Shown piece by piece: positions 11,001 to 22,806 of a stretch of DNA of 64,000 bases (position 1 is the first letter of the stretch; every line of letters begins with the position of its first letter). The notes beneath the pieces were generated by a model. That model made no database searches. It was given only the letters and a program-made list of their open reading frames with translations, and was not told where the DNA came from. A program made the position numbers and the translations under genes. Where the stretch lies: the NCBI GenBank assembly GCA_029204225.1, contig CM055096.1, positions 76,483,021-76,547,020 on the forward strand, read 5' to 3'. The DNA is from Diphasiastrum complanatum. Its lineage: Eukaryota > Streptophyta > Lycopodiopsida > Lycopodiales > Lycopodiaceae.

Positions 11001-11610
11001 CAATTTACCTTTTACTGTTTGCCATTTGTTTAAGGCCTTGAAGATGAGCAACACATCACTATGGATGTGACTGAACTGTTTTTACAAATTGTTGTGAACC
11101 TTTTTCTAGGTTCCATTTTTTCTTCATGCAATTTATGTCATCTTTATGCGAGTGTGAACATTTTTTTGGTAAGGCTTGAGAATTCATGTGCTCTCTCTGC
11201 TGGTGACTCACCTGTCAATTGAACTGATCCATGATGTTCAATACAATATGGAGATATGTGAACACTTGTCTCTGCCATCCATATTTTGTGAAGTCGTAAT
11301 AGAAAACTTTAATCATGATGTATCTGAAATTGTAATAGGATTTGGTGAATTTCCAGTTCCTAATAATGACACTGGAATGCTAGTTTGGCTTCAGTTATGT
11401 ATTCCTTGTTTCTGGTACCAGCAGTAGTATCGGCTGCTAAGCAAAGAGAGGAAATTTTTTCCTCTTTGTCCTGTGAAAGGTGGTCATGTGAGATGGTTTT
11501 CCTGTGTGTCCCGTTGAAGGATGTTATGTGAAATGGTAGATAACAGGGGTGCCAGTCAGGTATTGGACTGAAATGGCCACTCACATATCATGGTTGGTTT
11601 CACCTTGCAG
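8041..11610. other. Non-coding stretch upstream of the KH-CCCH exon
   Basis: No frame here resembles a known protein. The part from about 10300 to 11610 is T-rich and ends in a good 3' splice site (TTTCACCTTGCAG, ending at 11610), so it is probably intron of the KH-CCCH gene. I looked for an upstream exon encoding the missing Cys of the first zinc finger (family pattern CTKFFS) and did not find it. The first exon may lie further left, or be too diverged to recognise. Confidence 0.5.
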
Positions 11611-12418
11611 TACATCAGGGTGCTCTTATGGAGAGAATTGTCATTTTCAACACTATGTACCAGGAGGGGTTGGTGCACTTGGGAAGATTGGCTTTGGAAC
11701 TTCTGGAGTAACCAGTGGTCCTAAAAATCTAGTCTTGTCGACAATCAAGAAAGAAGGTGGCCTGAATAACTTATTGAAAACACGTATTTGTAATCTCTAT
11801 GGGACTGCCGACGGTTGTGGATTTGGTGACAAGTGCCACTTTGCTCATGGAGAGCAGGAATTGCGGAAGTCAAATGCTTTACCTCTTGCTAAAGAGCAGG
11901 CAGCTCTGTCCTCTTTCGATGGTAGTCTTTCTGCAGACTCTTTGCTTGGTGCATCTGGGGTAGAAAAGAGAAGCAGTGGAATTGCGCAGGGACGTTACGA
12001 ACCTACTCCTCCCGGAATCGTTCCTGCTGCTGCATCTTTTGGAGCTTCTTCAACTGCTAAGATCAGTATAGAGGCCTCTGTTGCTGGAATTGTTATTGGA
12101 AAAGCTGGTGTTAATGCAAAACAAATTTCCAGGCTGACTGGAGCTAGGTTGGTGGTACGCGATCATGAGACTGATCCTGCGTTTAAGAATATTGAACTGG
12201 AAGGCTCTTTTGATCAGATTAAGCTGGCATCTCAAATGGTTCAAGAAGTTCTCATCCATAAAGATACGATTTCCACCAAGCCCACTGGATTTGTAGCTGC
12301 GAACAACTTCAAAACAAAGATGTGTGAAAATTATTCCAAAGGAGTATGCACCTTTCGTGAGCGTTGCCACTTTGCGCACAGTGCTAGTGAACTGCGTGAC
12401 CATAGCTTTCGACCATGA
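11611..12418 (+). CDS. KH and CCCH zinc-finger protein, 3'-terminal exon
   Basis: This exon encodes about 269 residues of a plant RNA-binding protein with three CCCH zinc fingers and one KH domain. Residues 5-15 are the end of finger 1 (CSYGENCHFQH), whose first Cys must lie in an upstream exon. Residues 61-80 are finger 2 (C-x8-C-x5-C-x3-H). About 148-215 is the KH domain, with the RNA-binding GxxG loop as GKAG at 164-167. Residues 239-257 are finger 3 (C-x7-C-x5-C-x3-H). The arrangement matches the plant KH/CCCH family that includes Arabidopsis At3g12130 and At5g06770. The exon starts at a CTTGCAG acceptor and opens with the last base of a split codon; the stop is TGA at 12416-12418. Nothing suggests a pseudogene, but the 5' part of the gene was not found. 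A role in binding mRNA is family inference. Confidence 0.88.
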
Positions 12419-12832
12419 TGATAGTTCCATGAATTTTTCTGTTATACTTCAACAATTTGCTTCTTCTTGAGTGGATTAGTTTTTGATCTTGATGCTTATG
12501 CAAAGTCTGTATGTTCATCACCCGCAAGAACCTTCAATTGAAGCTGAAATTTATTCAGTGCTGCCTTTTAGCTTAATACTATGTCTGACCATACCTTGTG
12601 TATCTGAAATTAGGTCAAGTGAAAGAATTGTTTTCAATCATACATTTGAACATCTTTTCCAAGAACTTGATTTGCAATTTAACGCCCTTAACACTTCAAT
12701 GGGATGCTATGTTGCATTTAATCTTGCACCAGAGTGCGGGAAAACAGATTGAGATGATTTTAATCATTTTTTCATGTCTTTTGTACAATCAAGTCTTCAT
12801 AGCTTGCATGTCCTGTGGCTCTTGAATAAAAA
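12419..12832 (+). terminator. 3' UTR and poly(A) signal of the KH-CCCH gene
   Basis: The stretch after the TGA stop is T-rich and has no further conserved frame. AATAAA lies at 12825-12830, about 410 bp after the stop, a normal distance for a plant 3' UTR. The cleavage site itself cannot be read from sequence. Confidence 0.55.
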
Positions 12833-14435
12833 ACAGGTATTCGAACATTCACAGCCATGATCTGAAGATTGATGTTTAGCAAGTATTAATCTATGCTGTA
12901 CCAATAGTCTCTTACTTTTTCCTGTACTGCTATGAACCGTGTGAGCCTAGACTTAGATATTGATTTCATCATTTCTTATGCTTTGTTTGCTTCTTCTGGA
13001 GATGAACTGTGCTCTTTTAGGGATGAATTGTGATCATTATTTTTTCCAAAGCCCTTGAAATTGTAACTTGAGATAAAGAATTGTGCAAATGTTGATCTTA
13101 CTGCAACTGCATTATTTAAAGGAGTCACCTCAGCTGAGGGCTGTGCTCCTTTAATGATACAAACAAGAAGTTAAAAATTGATAATAACTTGCCCATGAAT
13201 GCGGCTTAAAATGATACTTTGTTAGTAATCACTGCCACCTTACAGGATTCTTGATGCGCCATAAAAATGGTGTAAGTTAAAAGCTTATTTAACTTATGAT
13301 CAAATTAACATTACTTATCCTTAAAATCCTGGAAATCATAGAGAGAGGCAATAAAGCTAGATATGGGTAGCACTAGTAGCAGCAACAGTGATGTGAGGCA
13401 ATAAATGGTTGCGGAATGTAAGGACTAAGGGCCTGTATAGGGGGCAGACCCATGGGCCACCCAGAATCTGGGTCCCAGGCAGGTAGGTGCAATTTGGGTC
13501 CTGTGGGGAGGTATGGCTCATGGGGACCCCTTCTGGTCACGAGAATGTGAATGTATTTTGGGAATTTTGTGAATGACTGGGTCAGAATACAAAAACTATA
13601 TGCTCAGATTCATAAATAATAACTACGTTGGACAAATGGTCTGCGCAGGTGTCCTTGTGCTTGATACATGGCATATACCTCTCCTTGAAAGAACAATGTT
13701 CTATGTTAGACTAAACCAAATGTTGATGCTAGGGAAGTGCATATACGAAGAAATTCTTTAAAATATACATGTTAAAGTAGAAGCTGAAAAAAACATCAAT
13801 AGAAGATGCATATCCCAAAGAAACCACTAAAATTTATATGCCAAAATAGGAACTGAAAAATCAAAACTATGAATGAAGACTTTGCTCATTGTACACACCA
13901 TGCCATGCAAAATTCTAGCTTAAAACCGTCCATATCACTCTTGGCTTGACACTTCTCCTCATTGGTGCAAAACACTATTGTTGAGACTATCATGCTTATG
14001 GTACATGATATGAGTCAAATAAGCAAAAATTGGTTAAAATAAGCCCGAATATGTGAGAGAGGAGCTTTTTTGAGCTAACATTTCTTCTTGAAGTTCTTTT
14101 AAATGAAGAGCTCCTTTTTCTACACATCGGGTCCCTTTCAATAATTCATTTTGAAGTTTTCCAATGAAAAACATCAAAAATTGCTTCTTCAACTTCAAAA
14201 ATAAAGAAGAAAGGACCCAATGATCATGGATAATAGACTTGGATTATGATTGCTCAATCTCCTCCATTCAATACAAACATTTACAAAATCAATGGACGTG
14301 ATGGCTCTAGTGTGACGAATCGGCTTGCGGTTTTGTACATTTAAGTACAATAATCTTGATAGAGCTACTTTGCTATGTTTCTCTACCATAGAGTACAATT
14401 TTCCCAATTAATAAATTTTGACTTTCTAAAACTTC
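12833..14435. other. Intergenic stretch, no gene seen
   Basis: No recognisable frame. A GC-rich patch with CCATGGGCCACCC and repeated GGGTCC words lies at about 13430-13540. Two loosely similar segments of 60-75 bp, each with GCATAT and GAAGAAATTC- or GAAACCACTA-like words, lie at about 13735-13860. Confidence 0.4.
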
Positions 14436-15066
14436 TACAAAAATGTTGTGTCAAGATGTCAAGATCTTGATTTCAAATTTCATATCAAGTTCAATGGTCT
14501 GCATTTGTATTTAGTCATTAGATATAGAAAGTGACTAACATAATGCAGGTCTACATGCATATTCAAAGTTCATTGCAATGTCCAACTGTTTTTGTCATCG
14601 AATGTCCTTTCTCTCAAATAACATCATATAAATGGAATCTTAAATCTTATAAACTTTGATTGCCAAAAAAGAGAGGCATTCATCTAAACATTATTAAAAC
14701 CATGATATAAGAAATGTTGCATACAATGACATCTATGCCAATCTCATAGACCACAAATGCACTAGAATGTATTAGTAGTTGACGACAATCTACTAATTGA
14801 AAATCTCAAAGCTATTCACATTCAAAAACCAGACTTCTTATCTCCATGTAATCTCTAGATGTGCCATTTTGCAATATGACAAAGATTTGCAATACCAAGA
14901 GACCAAAGATGCCAAAAGATCCAAAAACCTGACGAAAAAGTTTACACCAAAAATGATTCAACAAACTTTAATAATAACAAACTCATGTCTACCTATCTAC
15001 ATAAGACCTTCCTAAAAACTTACAACAAAGCCAAGGCTAGGCATATGGAACACCTATGCACATATA
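14436..15066 (+). repeat. Diverged duplication, copy A
   Basis: This segment matches 15707-16479 over its whole length. Both begin TACAAAAATGTTGTGTCAAG and share long near-identical runs through to GGCATATGGAACACCTA. Copy A lacks about 150 bp present in copy B (roughly 16225-16370). After GCACATAT copy A continues as ATGCCCAAAATTTGG, while copy B is cut by an LTR. I recognise no protein in either copy. The unit may be a dispersed repeat rather than a local duplication. Confidence 0.8.
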
Positions 15067-15544
15067 TGCCCAAAATTTGGAGTGGACTATTTAGCGTGCT
15101 ACTATTTATTCGTGCACAAACATGTCAATAATCAGATAAGCATTATACAGCATTCACCATAAGCAATCACCATAAGGAGGAGGAAGAGGAAGAACACACC
15201 ATCATCATAGAGAGGTAACTAGGAGTAAATGATCCACAAGAGTTATTATGTGCTTGCTTCCCAATATATCAGAAAACTAGTTACCAAAAACTTGATCTAG
15301 ATTGGCAGGTTCACAAACAACAGGCATTGATAATGTAAATACAGATCATAGACATAAATTCGAGTTGGCACGTGTGTACTACAGGCTGTAGTACGGCCCG
15401 CGAGCTGTGATTGAAGTGTTCATAGTGTTGGTTTCATTTGGATCATCAAAAACCAATGTACATGAGAGTAGAAACTCGAGCTGCCAATATGCTCCAAAAA
15501 TAATCTATCTTGCTTTTTGTTGCTCCATGAAACTGCAGCTGTAC

Positions 15545-15660
15545 CATAACTGAATGTATGATGAGGGGTTGGCTCAGTTGGTTAGCTTGACATCCAAAAT
15601 TTCTTTGGTCTCAGGTTCGAGCCTCCCCTTAGAAACCAAGAAGCATAACTGAATGTATGA
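15545..15660 (+). mobile_element. tRNA-like SINE, 82 bp, with 17-bp target duplication
   Basis: An 82-bp body (15562-15643) is flanked by identical 17-bp direct repeats, CATAACTGAATGTATGA, at 15545-15561 and 15644-15660. The body has a polymerase III A box (TGGCTCAGTTGG) and, about 35 bp later, a B box (GGTTCGAGCC). The ends GAGGGG and CCCCTT can pair like a tRNA acceptor stem, but the D and T stems are degenerate, so it is not a working tRNA gene. There is no poly(A) tail; the 3' end is AGAAACCAAGAAG. The target duplication shows insertion by retrotransposition, as for SINEs, although known plant SINEs are usually longer. Confidence 0.8.
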
Positions 15661-15706
15661 CCACTGGTAGATCTTCTGTCATCAATATGACCACTGGTAA
15701 AGCATT

Positions 15707-16479
15707 TACAAAAATGTTGTGTCAAGATGTCAAGATCTTGATTTCAGATTTCATATCAAGTTCAATGCTCTGCATTTGTATTTAGTCATTAGATATAGAA
15801 AGTGACTAACATAATACAGGTCTACATGCATATTCAAAGTTCATTGCAATGTCCAATTGTTTCTTATCGTCGAATGTCCTTTCTCTCAAATAACATCCTA
15901 TAGATGGAATCTTGAATCTTATGAACTTTCATTGCCAAGAAAAAGAGGCATTCATCTAAACATTATAAAAAACCATGATATAAGAAATGTTGCATACAAT
16001 GACATCTATGCCAACCTCATAGACCACGAATGCACTAGAATGTATTAGTAGGTGACGACAATCTACTAATTGAAAATCTCAAAGCTATTTACATTCAAAA
16101 ACCAGACTTCTTATCTCCATGTAAGCTTTAGATATGGCATTTTGCAATATGACAAAAGATTTGCAATATCAAGAGACCAAAGATGTCAGAAGATCCAAAA
16201 ACCTGACGAAAAAGCTAATACCAAAAATGATTTACATGTACTTTCAAAGCTTGAATTTACAAGATAAAAAGTGCATTTAAGTTCCCAAAATAGGTTAAAA
16301 AATCACTTATCGTGGCTTCATTTACAACTTGAGCTTTAATCTTGAAAGGAATCAGATTAGTCCTCAACAAAACTTTGATAATAACAAACTCATGTCTACC
16401 TATCTACTTAAGAACCTAGGTCCTAAAAGCTTACAACAAAGCCAAGTCTAGGCATATGGAACACCTAATATGCACATAT
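15707..16479 (+). repeat. Diverged duplication, copy B
   Basis: Second copy of the segment at 14436-15066, with about 150 extra bases in its distal half. It ends abruptly at CACATAT (16479), exactly where a TGTTGG LTR-like sequence starts. Copy A shows the undisturbed continuation. The insertion is therefore younger than the duplication. Confidence 0.8.
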
Positions 16480-17579
16480 TGTTGGAGTTAACTTCACTCC
16501 TACTCATCTGAATTCATTTCCTGAGTACTACCATACATGTAAATATTCTCTCTCTACAACAGCGTACAACCTTACTCGCATAAGTTGAACAATTTGTTTA
16601 TACATCGACTTCGACATACCCAACTTCTAAGGAGAGCAGCATCCACTTCAACTTGTCTGACTTCAACTTCATCAACTCAAGGGCAAACGACCAACTCGAC
16701 TCATTCGACTCCCTCGACGTCCATCGTCGACTGTCACCACTCAATAGGAAGCTCTCGCTCTGCTCTGTCCAACATAGACTATGTCACCGGTGACTTTGCA
16801 GCAATTGGACCACTTCACGACCGTTGCTCTTGCAATTGTACTTCAGTTGATGTATATATATACACAATAACAGAAGCAGAAAAAAAATGAAAACAACGAA
16901 AAACACCATAGCCAAACAGAGTCAATCAATCAGCGGAAGCGTGAATCATGGTTCCTCCGTGAACTCCATTGCATCAGAGTATCTGATTCCATAGAATCAG
17001 AGGTTATTAGAGAGAGTGAAAGTAATTCAAGAAGTAGAGATATTATTCAATCTGTAATCATCATAGTAGGATCACAGCACATAGTGCATTACTACTGTGA
17101 ACCATTCTCGAGCACTGGATAGTGATCTGATTGTTGTATTTACAACAACTAATACACAAATTCTCTATTTTTTTTACATGTGTTTGCACTAACAAATGCT
17201 TTTTGATAATGCTCTTGGATCTCGAGCTACTATGAGCGAGAGTGAGGGTGAGTCTACACTTAGTTTTTTGTAGCAAGATTGAGAGATTGGAAGCTCCAAC
17301 ACTTAGATTGCTTTTTACATTCTCTCTCTACCAGAGAGCTCCATGTTGTATCCTCTCTCTACCTGAAAGCAAGCCAAATCCATACTTAGTTTTTTTCATG
17401 GAAAGTGTCCTTTCATTATGTGAGATGAATGGTTGATGTTTGATGCATGTGTAGAGTGCTCTTGATTTTTGAGCTAGTATGCTTGTATCTCAATATAGAT
17501 TGATCTATATGCAATCACACACATCTTAGGAAATCATTCACATTTTTTGAGAAGTCCTAACATGTGTGAAAAGTACACA
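16480..17579 (+). mobile_element. 5' LTR region of a copia element
   Basis: The left edge TGTTGGAGTTAACT is set by the break in duplication copy B. The right edge ends ACACA at 17579, directly before an initiator tRNA-Met primer-binding site. The 1.1 kb between has no coding frame and is typical AT-rich LTR material with repeated CTCTCTCTAC words. It is long for a copia LTR, so part of it could be a second inserted fragment; a possible inner boundary is near 16867. No 3' LTR partner is visible in the window. Confidence 0.55.
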
Positions 17580-17594
17580 TGGTATCAGAGCCTA
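17580..17594 (+). other. Primer-binding site, initiator tRNA-Met type
   Basis: TGGTATCAGAGCCTACC starts immediately after the LTR end at 17579. It is complementary to the initiator tRNA-Met 3' end, as in most plant copia elements. Confidence 0.9.
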
Positions 17595-18263
17595 CCTAAG
17601 ATTAATTTGCATCCATCAAGTGTGAAGTGAATTTTGGCTTGAAATCTATTTTGGAGGGTGTAGTTGCATCTCGACTTCTATCATAGGGTTTTTTGGATCA
17701 AGAGGGATCTAAATTACATGGATTGGATCCATGCTGGCAATGTACAGAATTCAGTCCTCAAACAAGTGTGAGATTAGTCCAATTTGAGTTTGTGGTGCAT
17801 CTCTAAGGTCAATCCAAATTCGGAGTATGGTAGCTTGCTAGAAAGCTAGTGAGGTCTAGTTTGTGTTGCAATTTGTTTCAACTCAATTGGATGTGTCTAG
17901 TGGAAGTTATAACCATTTGAATCAAGGTAGGTAGGGCACCTAAACTGGCTGGACACATCAAGTTTGACTCACATATAGCTTATTTGATCAAAAAACTCAC
18001 ATTCAAATCAAGTACATTTGAGTCTTTTGTGGTGTCTTTGAGCTCTTCACACATGCCAAGAAGAAGGTGGATCAAAATATTGTTGTGCTTCATTCTTGAA
18101 AGCTAGATCTAGATTTAGTAAGATTGTCATAGCTATTGCAATTGTACTCTCAAGATAGTTGCAAGATCTCAATTTGTTCCTGGTTGGACACCATTATCAA
18201 AGCATCTTTTGAGGGATTTGTACCTATGTTTGAGTCCATTACAAGTCAATTTCTCAAGTGATT

Positions 18264-18844
18264 ATGGCATCCACGGAATACTTTCTCTTGGAGCCAGGAG
18301 AGAGATTGAACACCTCCAACTATTCTGTTTGGAAGGTGAGGATGAAATCAATTTTGATTCTCCAAGATGTGATGGATATTGTACTTGGAATTGAGGAGGA
18401 GCCTCAAGTACTCCAAGAAGTACAAAGGTACAAGAAAAGGGCAAGAATGGCCCTTCACTACATCAAGATGAATGTCTCAAATGAAGTTTTGAGAGAGATT
18501 AGTACTTGCACCTCGGACAAGGAGACTTGGGACACTCTCAAGGCCATCTATGAAGCCAAGAATACTTCTAGACTACTCACACTTAGAAATCAAATCTTCC
18601 AAAGATTTTAAAAGAGTGATGAAAATGCTTCTAATTTTGTCATGAGAATCAAGGATCTCCATAGAGAGCTTGCATGCATAGGTGATCATCTTAATCAAAG
18701 TGAACTAGTCAAGTAATCCTTAATGGATTGAAAGATGAGTTTGAAAAAATTGTACAATCATATGCCATCAAGGAGGAGGTTCCAAGTTTGGAGGCACTTC
18801 AAGGAGTCTTCATTTCTGAATAATGTAGGCAAGAGAACAAGCTC
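18264..18844 (+). pseudogene. Copia Gag (UBN2-type), broken
   Basis: An ATG at 18264 opens MASTEYFLLEPGERLNTSNY, followed by SVWKVRMKSILILQDVMDIV and the CTSDKETWDTLKAIYEAKNT block. This is the usual copia Gag fold (UBN2 family), in which the capsid-like domain packages element RNA. The frame stops at 18609-18611 but continues in register as SDENASNFVMRIKDLHRELA. It then shifts frame near 18710 into ILNGLKDEFEKIVQSYAIKE, and another stop follows near 18822. At least three lesions show a pseudogene. The start lies about 680 bp after the primer-binding site, a normal leader length. Confidence 0.88.
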
Positions 18845-19321
18845 ATGAGGTTCAACAAGCTTTCATTGAAGGATGGTGGAGAAGACAAAGCTCTATTCAC
18901 CAAGGACAAGCCAAAGGGAAGGAGAAAAGGACAACAACAACATTTCAAGAAGGACAAGGACAAAGACAAAGCCAAGGATGGAGATGAAGACCATTCATCT
19001 CAAGCTTCAACATCTAATGGGAAGAAAAAGAAGATCAAGTGCTTCTTTTGTGGCAAGAAAGGCCACTATGTCTGTAATTGCTTCAAAAAGAAGAATCAAT
19101 TTAAGCAAGCTAACCTCACTAATGAGAAAGAGAGTGATGCTAATGAGAGCGATAGGTCACTAATGATGTCTAGTTTTTCTTCCTCTTCTTTCAAGAATGA
19201 TGATTTGTGGTGGATTGCTAGTGGGGCTAGTTCCCATATCTCTAGTTCCAAGAGTCTTTTTTCTAGTCTCAAGCCTTATGAAGGTGTCAAAAAGGCTATC
19301 TATACTACAAATGATTTTTAG
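18845..19321 (+). pseudogene. Copia nucleocapsid zinc knuckle and protease start
   Basis: A Lys/Asp-rich stretch leads into a CCHC knuckle, CFFCGKKGHYVCNC, which binds nucleic acid in the Gag nucleocapsid. Further on comes DLWWIASGASSHISSSKSLF, the start of the copia aspartic protease. The catalytic Asp of the usual DSGASSH motif is replaced by Ala (ASGASSH), which alone would inactivate the protease. The frame ends at a TAG near 19321, early in the protease. Confidence 0.88.
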
Positions 19322-19895
19322 GAATGGGAAGTATCTCTTTGGATGTAGCATCATTAAAAGTTTTGTGTCTCAAAAATGTGCTTTATGTGCCAAAACTAAC
19401 AAAGAATCTTGTTAGTGTTGGTTAATCGTTTGACAATGGTCTTGATGTCAATTTTGATGTAGACACTTGTATAATCAAGAGTGAGGATGAGGTGATAGCT
19501 AGAGGATCTAGATTTGGTAGACTCTACAAACTAGATTCTAGTGAAAGTGCTAACATTTGTGATATTGCCTACCAAGATCTCTCAAGAAGATTTGTGGCAT
19601 AAGAGATTGGGTCATCCCAATTTCAAAGCCATGTCATCCATGGTCAAAGATGGGAAACCTATTGGATTGCCAAAGACTATTACAAAGGAGCTTCTACCTT
19701 GTGAAGCTCGTGCCATTGCAAAGTCTCATAAGAGGCCTTTTCCAAGATCCACAACATCAAGTCTCAACTTCCTTTTGTACACTTTGCATCTTCCAAGAGA
19801 AAACAATGAGCTACATGCTTTGTCACTTTTATTGATGATTATACAAGATTTTGTTTGGTGTATCTCTTATGTGTCAGAAATGGTGAACTCCTGCA
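19322..19895 (+). pseudogene. Copia pre-integrase and integrase start, truncated
   Basis: Fragments in shifting frames give LWHKRLGHPNFKAMSSMV, the GAG-pre-integrase zinc-binding region with its H..H pair, and then CFVTFIDDYTRFCLVYLL, the first catalytic Asp region of copia integrase. The rest of integrase, reverse transcriptase and RNase H are missing. The element ends abruptly near 19895, where unrelated sequence starts. Confidence 0.85.
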
Positions 19896-22270
19896 ACGAT
19901 TCGCAAATCATTCATGAATCGTAAACATACCTCAAGGACCGCAAACCGCGAAGGGTCGTAAAAAAAAAAGATACGAAAGAAATGAAAAGAACGAAAGCAA
20001 ACGAAGGAAACGAAACAAACGAGGGGGAATCTTTCGCGCTGCCAGCTGGCAGCTCAACGGGCTTGGAGTCGTAGACTTCACGCTCGACGGAGAGTAACTG
20101 ACTAGTTGATTAGCGTTAACTAGTCTTGTGATTCTATGTTTAGCTATCTTGTAAACTCTACGCAGTGGAGATATGAACTATCCTTTCTAGATCATAAAGA
20201 GATATCTGAAGAGACAGAATTACTGTAAGAGACAGAGAGAGACGTAGCGAGTAGAGCAGGAAAAAAAAATACTAGAAACGAAAGAGTTGTGCATGAAAGT
20301 CTGCCAACGAGCAGAACACAGCGAAAGAGCAGAGTGTCATTCCGCCAACGAGCGAGACACTGACAATCTCGTTCTAAAAACTAAATTGATAATACAGTCG
20401 CTCAAGTGGTATGTGAATTGAGCAAGAAAGCAAGAAAATGATATGTAAATTGCCCATGATTAAGCTCTTGAAGGTATACAATGGAGAATATAGAACCTTG
20501 TTTTTCCAAAGATGCAATTGCTTTCTTACAAATTCAAATGTTAATAAAAACAGTTCTACCGTGAACTTGCTTAGTCATTTGCAATTGTCTATAAGTATTG
20601 AATGTTAATAAAGATATAGTTTAAAACAGTGCATTGGTTGGACATCTAGAAGAGCTTTACCAAACACATGTTAATCACTTAATTGATAGAAGATTTTTTG
20701 AAGCTGTAACTTGTTTGATGCACTGCCACCAGCCTCCTTCAAATGATTGACAATGTGAATTGGATTAAACACCCTATCAAGTTTTTAATTCGTTGCCACT
20801 CAACCATTGGTCAATTTATTTGACTTCATCGCCTTTTGTTTTGTTATACCTACTATGTAGCAAGCCTTTGGTATAGGTTGTGGGAAGGGCATTGCTTCTC
20901 AAATGATAAATATAATTAAAACTCTTAACTGGAGCTCTTTTCGATTTGGAAGAGGGCCATTCTATCAAATTACCAAAGGTTTCAGTAGGCAAACTTTAGT
21001 CTTATGTCTGGCTTATGCAAGATTTAGTTTCTTAAATTTTCATGTCATATGACAAGTAAAGCTTTGCAAAAAGACATTGATAGTTGATCTGGTTCTAATC
21101 TCTTTGGTAATGGTAGAATTTTATACAAAGACTGTGTTAGTAGATGAATCCACTCCAGATTTAGTGACTTAGTTTTTTGAGCAGTGATGATTACAAAAGC
21201 AATTTATTTTTGTGTGGTATCAAATTATTGGTTGATATTTTTTGTAATGAATGCAACCATAGTCTTGACAAATATGAATATTCAGATCTGTCAATAAGCA
21301 ACACAAAATCTTTTGGGATTCTTGTATTTGATAAAAGGTGGCAACCATAGTGATGGCAAATTTCTTGAATATTTCTATATGGTGTGTTTGATGAGGTTTT
21401 TTAAAATAATATTTATGATAGAAGGCAATTAATTAATTGTTCATCATATATTCACTAACATATTCAAAAGTGTGTAACAAAAGGCTCATCCACCCAAATG
21501 AGGTATATCATACATAACACGTTAGAGAGCTTGATTTCTTGAGGAGAATTTGAATACTTCTCATGAAATAAGCCACTCAAATGAGGTAATCATCAAATCA
21601 TTAGAGAATCATTTACCACAAGGTTCCCAATGTCCAAGCACCTCACATTCAAGTGCAACATAGTATTAGAGAGCACAATAGTGTCCAATATTCCAACATA
21701 AAATTGGAAGAAAGGACTTGGATGAAGTTTTTGGCTTAATTTGAGGGTTGACATTTGGGCCTAATGGCGATTCGCTGATTTCATACTTAGAGATTCAGTT
21801 CAGCATTCAGTTCAACAAATCACAAATAAAACTTTTTTTTTTTTTTAGCTTCCGCAAAATATTTTGACCTAAAATGTACTGGAATTTGACCTATAATATG
21901 CTGAAATTGAGCCTGAAAGTAGGGTGAAAACCGAAAATGCATTTACTCTTAATCCTCTGACCTGAAATGTACTGGAGTTGGACCTATAATATGCTGAAAT
22001 TGAAGCTGAAAGTAGGCTGAACCTATCGGAAAACGGCGTTTCTCTTTCTACTGATGCCCATATTGAACGTATTTACAAAGGAAAAAAATTCTCAGATTGC
22101 GATTTGGATCACTGTCCGAATCACGAACAAAGATTCATTAGTGCAACTATGGAATGAACAACCACCCGGAGGCTTGTTCGTAAAAAGTAAAGCCAAGAAC
22201 AATTGTCAAATTAATCTTTGTGAATGTGCTTTAAATTATCATCTTTTTGAAAAGTCTCAAGGTGAGAAGG
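19896..22270. other. Non-coding stretch between two retroelements
   Basis: 19896-20400 is purine-rich (repeated ACGAAA and AGAGACAG words) and could be part of another LTR, but I found no boundary. 20400-21840 is AT-rich without a recognisable frame. 22054-22270 has an open plus-strand frame (NVFTKEKNSQIAIWITVRI) of unknown nature that runs into the next LTR. Confidence 0.4.
21866..22021 (+). repeat. Two-copy direct repeat, about 62 bp
   Basis: GACCTAAAATGTACTGGA at 21866 and GACCTGAAATGTACTGGA at 21959 start two similar copies of about 62 bp. Both run on through CCTATAATATGCTGAAATTG and GCTGAAAGTAGG, with a period of about 93 bp. No function is visible. Confidence 0.75.
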
Positions 22271-22791
22271 TGTTAGAATCCCCATCGTCATGCCGGTCAT
22301 TGCTAAAGTACAAGCAAGTGACGAACGCTACGTTACCACCCAACCATAGAGGTACTGCCACCTCACCCCCGTGCACTGGAGCTACAGACCACCATCAAGC
22401 AAGCTCGGGTCTCAAGTAAGCCATGGTGTCCCATACCACCATAGCTTACCCTCGACCATCACCTACCTACATCCTGAGGCCTAGATACTCGTCCTGACCT
22501 GACCACCAGTGGAAGAGCTCTTCATTCTCCAAGAGAGAATGAATACCCAGCTCATGGAGATCCACCTCTATATACATCCAGGTGGGTCATCTCCCTCCAT
22601 AGGAGTCACGCATGACTAACGACACGCGGTAGTTGTGCACACTGACGTGGGTCCATAACAACGAGTCATCGCGTGCCAATGAGACATTGACACGTGGAAC
22701 CCAAGAACTATAGCTCCAGATCAGCGTTCCGTCCCATAACTGAGACCGTCACCTCAAGTTTCATGTTGCGTATCCTTATGGGTACGTAACA
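22271..22791 (-). mobile_element. 3' LTR of the nonautonomous gypsy element
   Basis: 521 bp with TG...CA ends (TGTTAG on the plus strand, GTAACA at the other end). It matches 25416-25935 along its full length, with scattered substitutions and small indels, so the insertion is not recent. A TATA-like GTATATAG lies on the minus strand near 22569-22576. Confidence 0.92.
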
Positions 22792-22806
22792 TTCCCTCCC
22801 CCTTTA
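22792..22806 (-). other. Polypurine tract
   Basis: On the minus strand AAAGGGGGAGGGAA directly precedes the 3' LTR. This is the primer for second-strand synthesis in LTR retroelements, and it fixes the element's orientation. Confidence 0.9.

Noticed and set aside
15562-15643. A functional tRNA gene
   Set aside because: A and B boxes are present, but the D and T stems do not pair and the target duplications show a retroposed copy.
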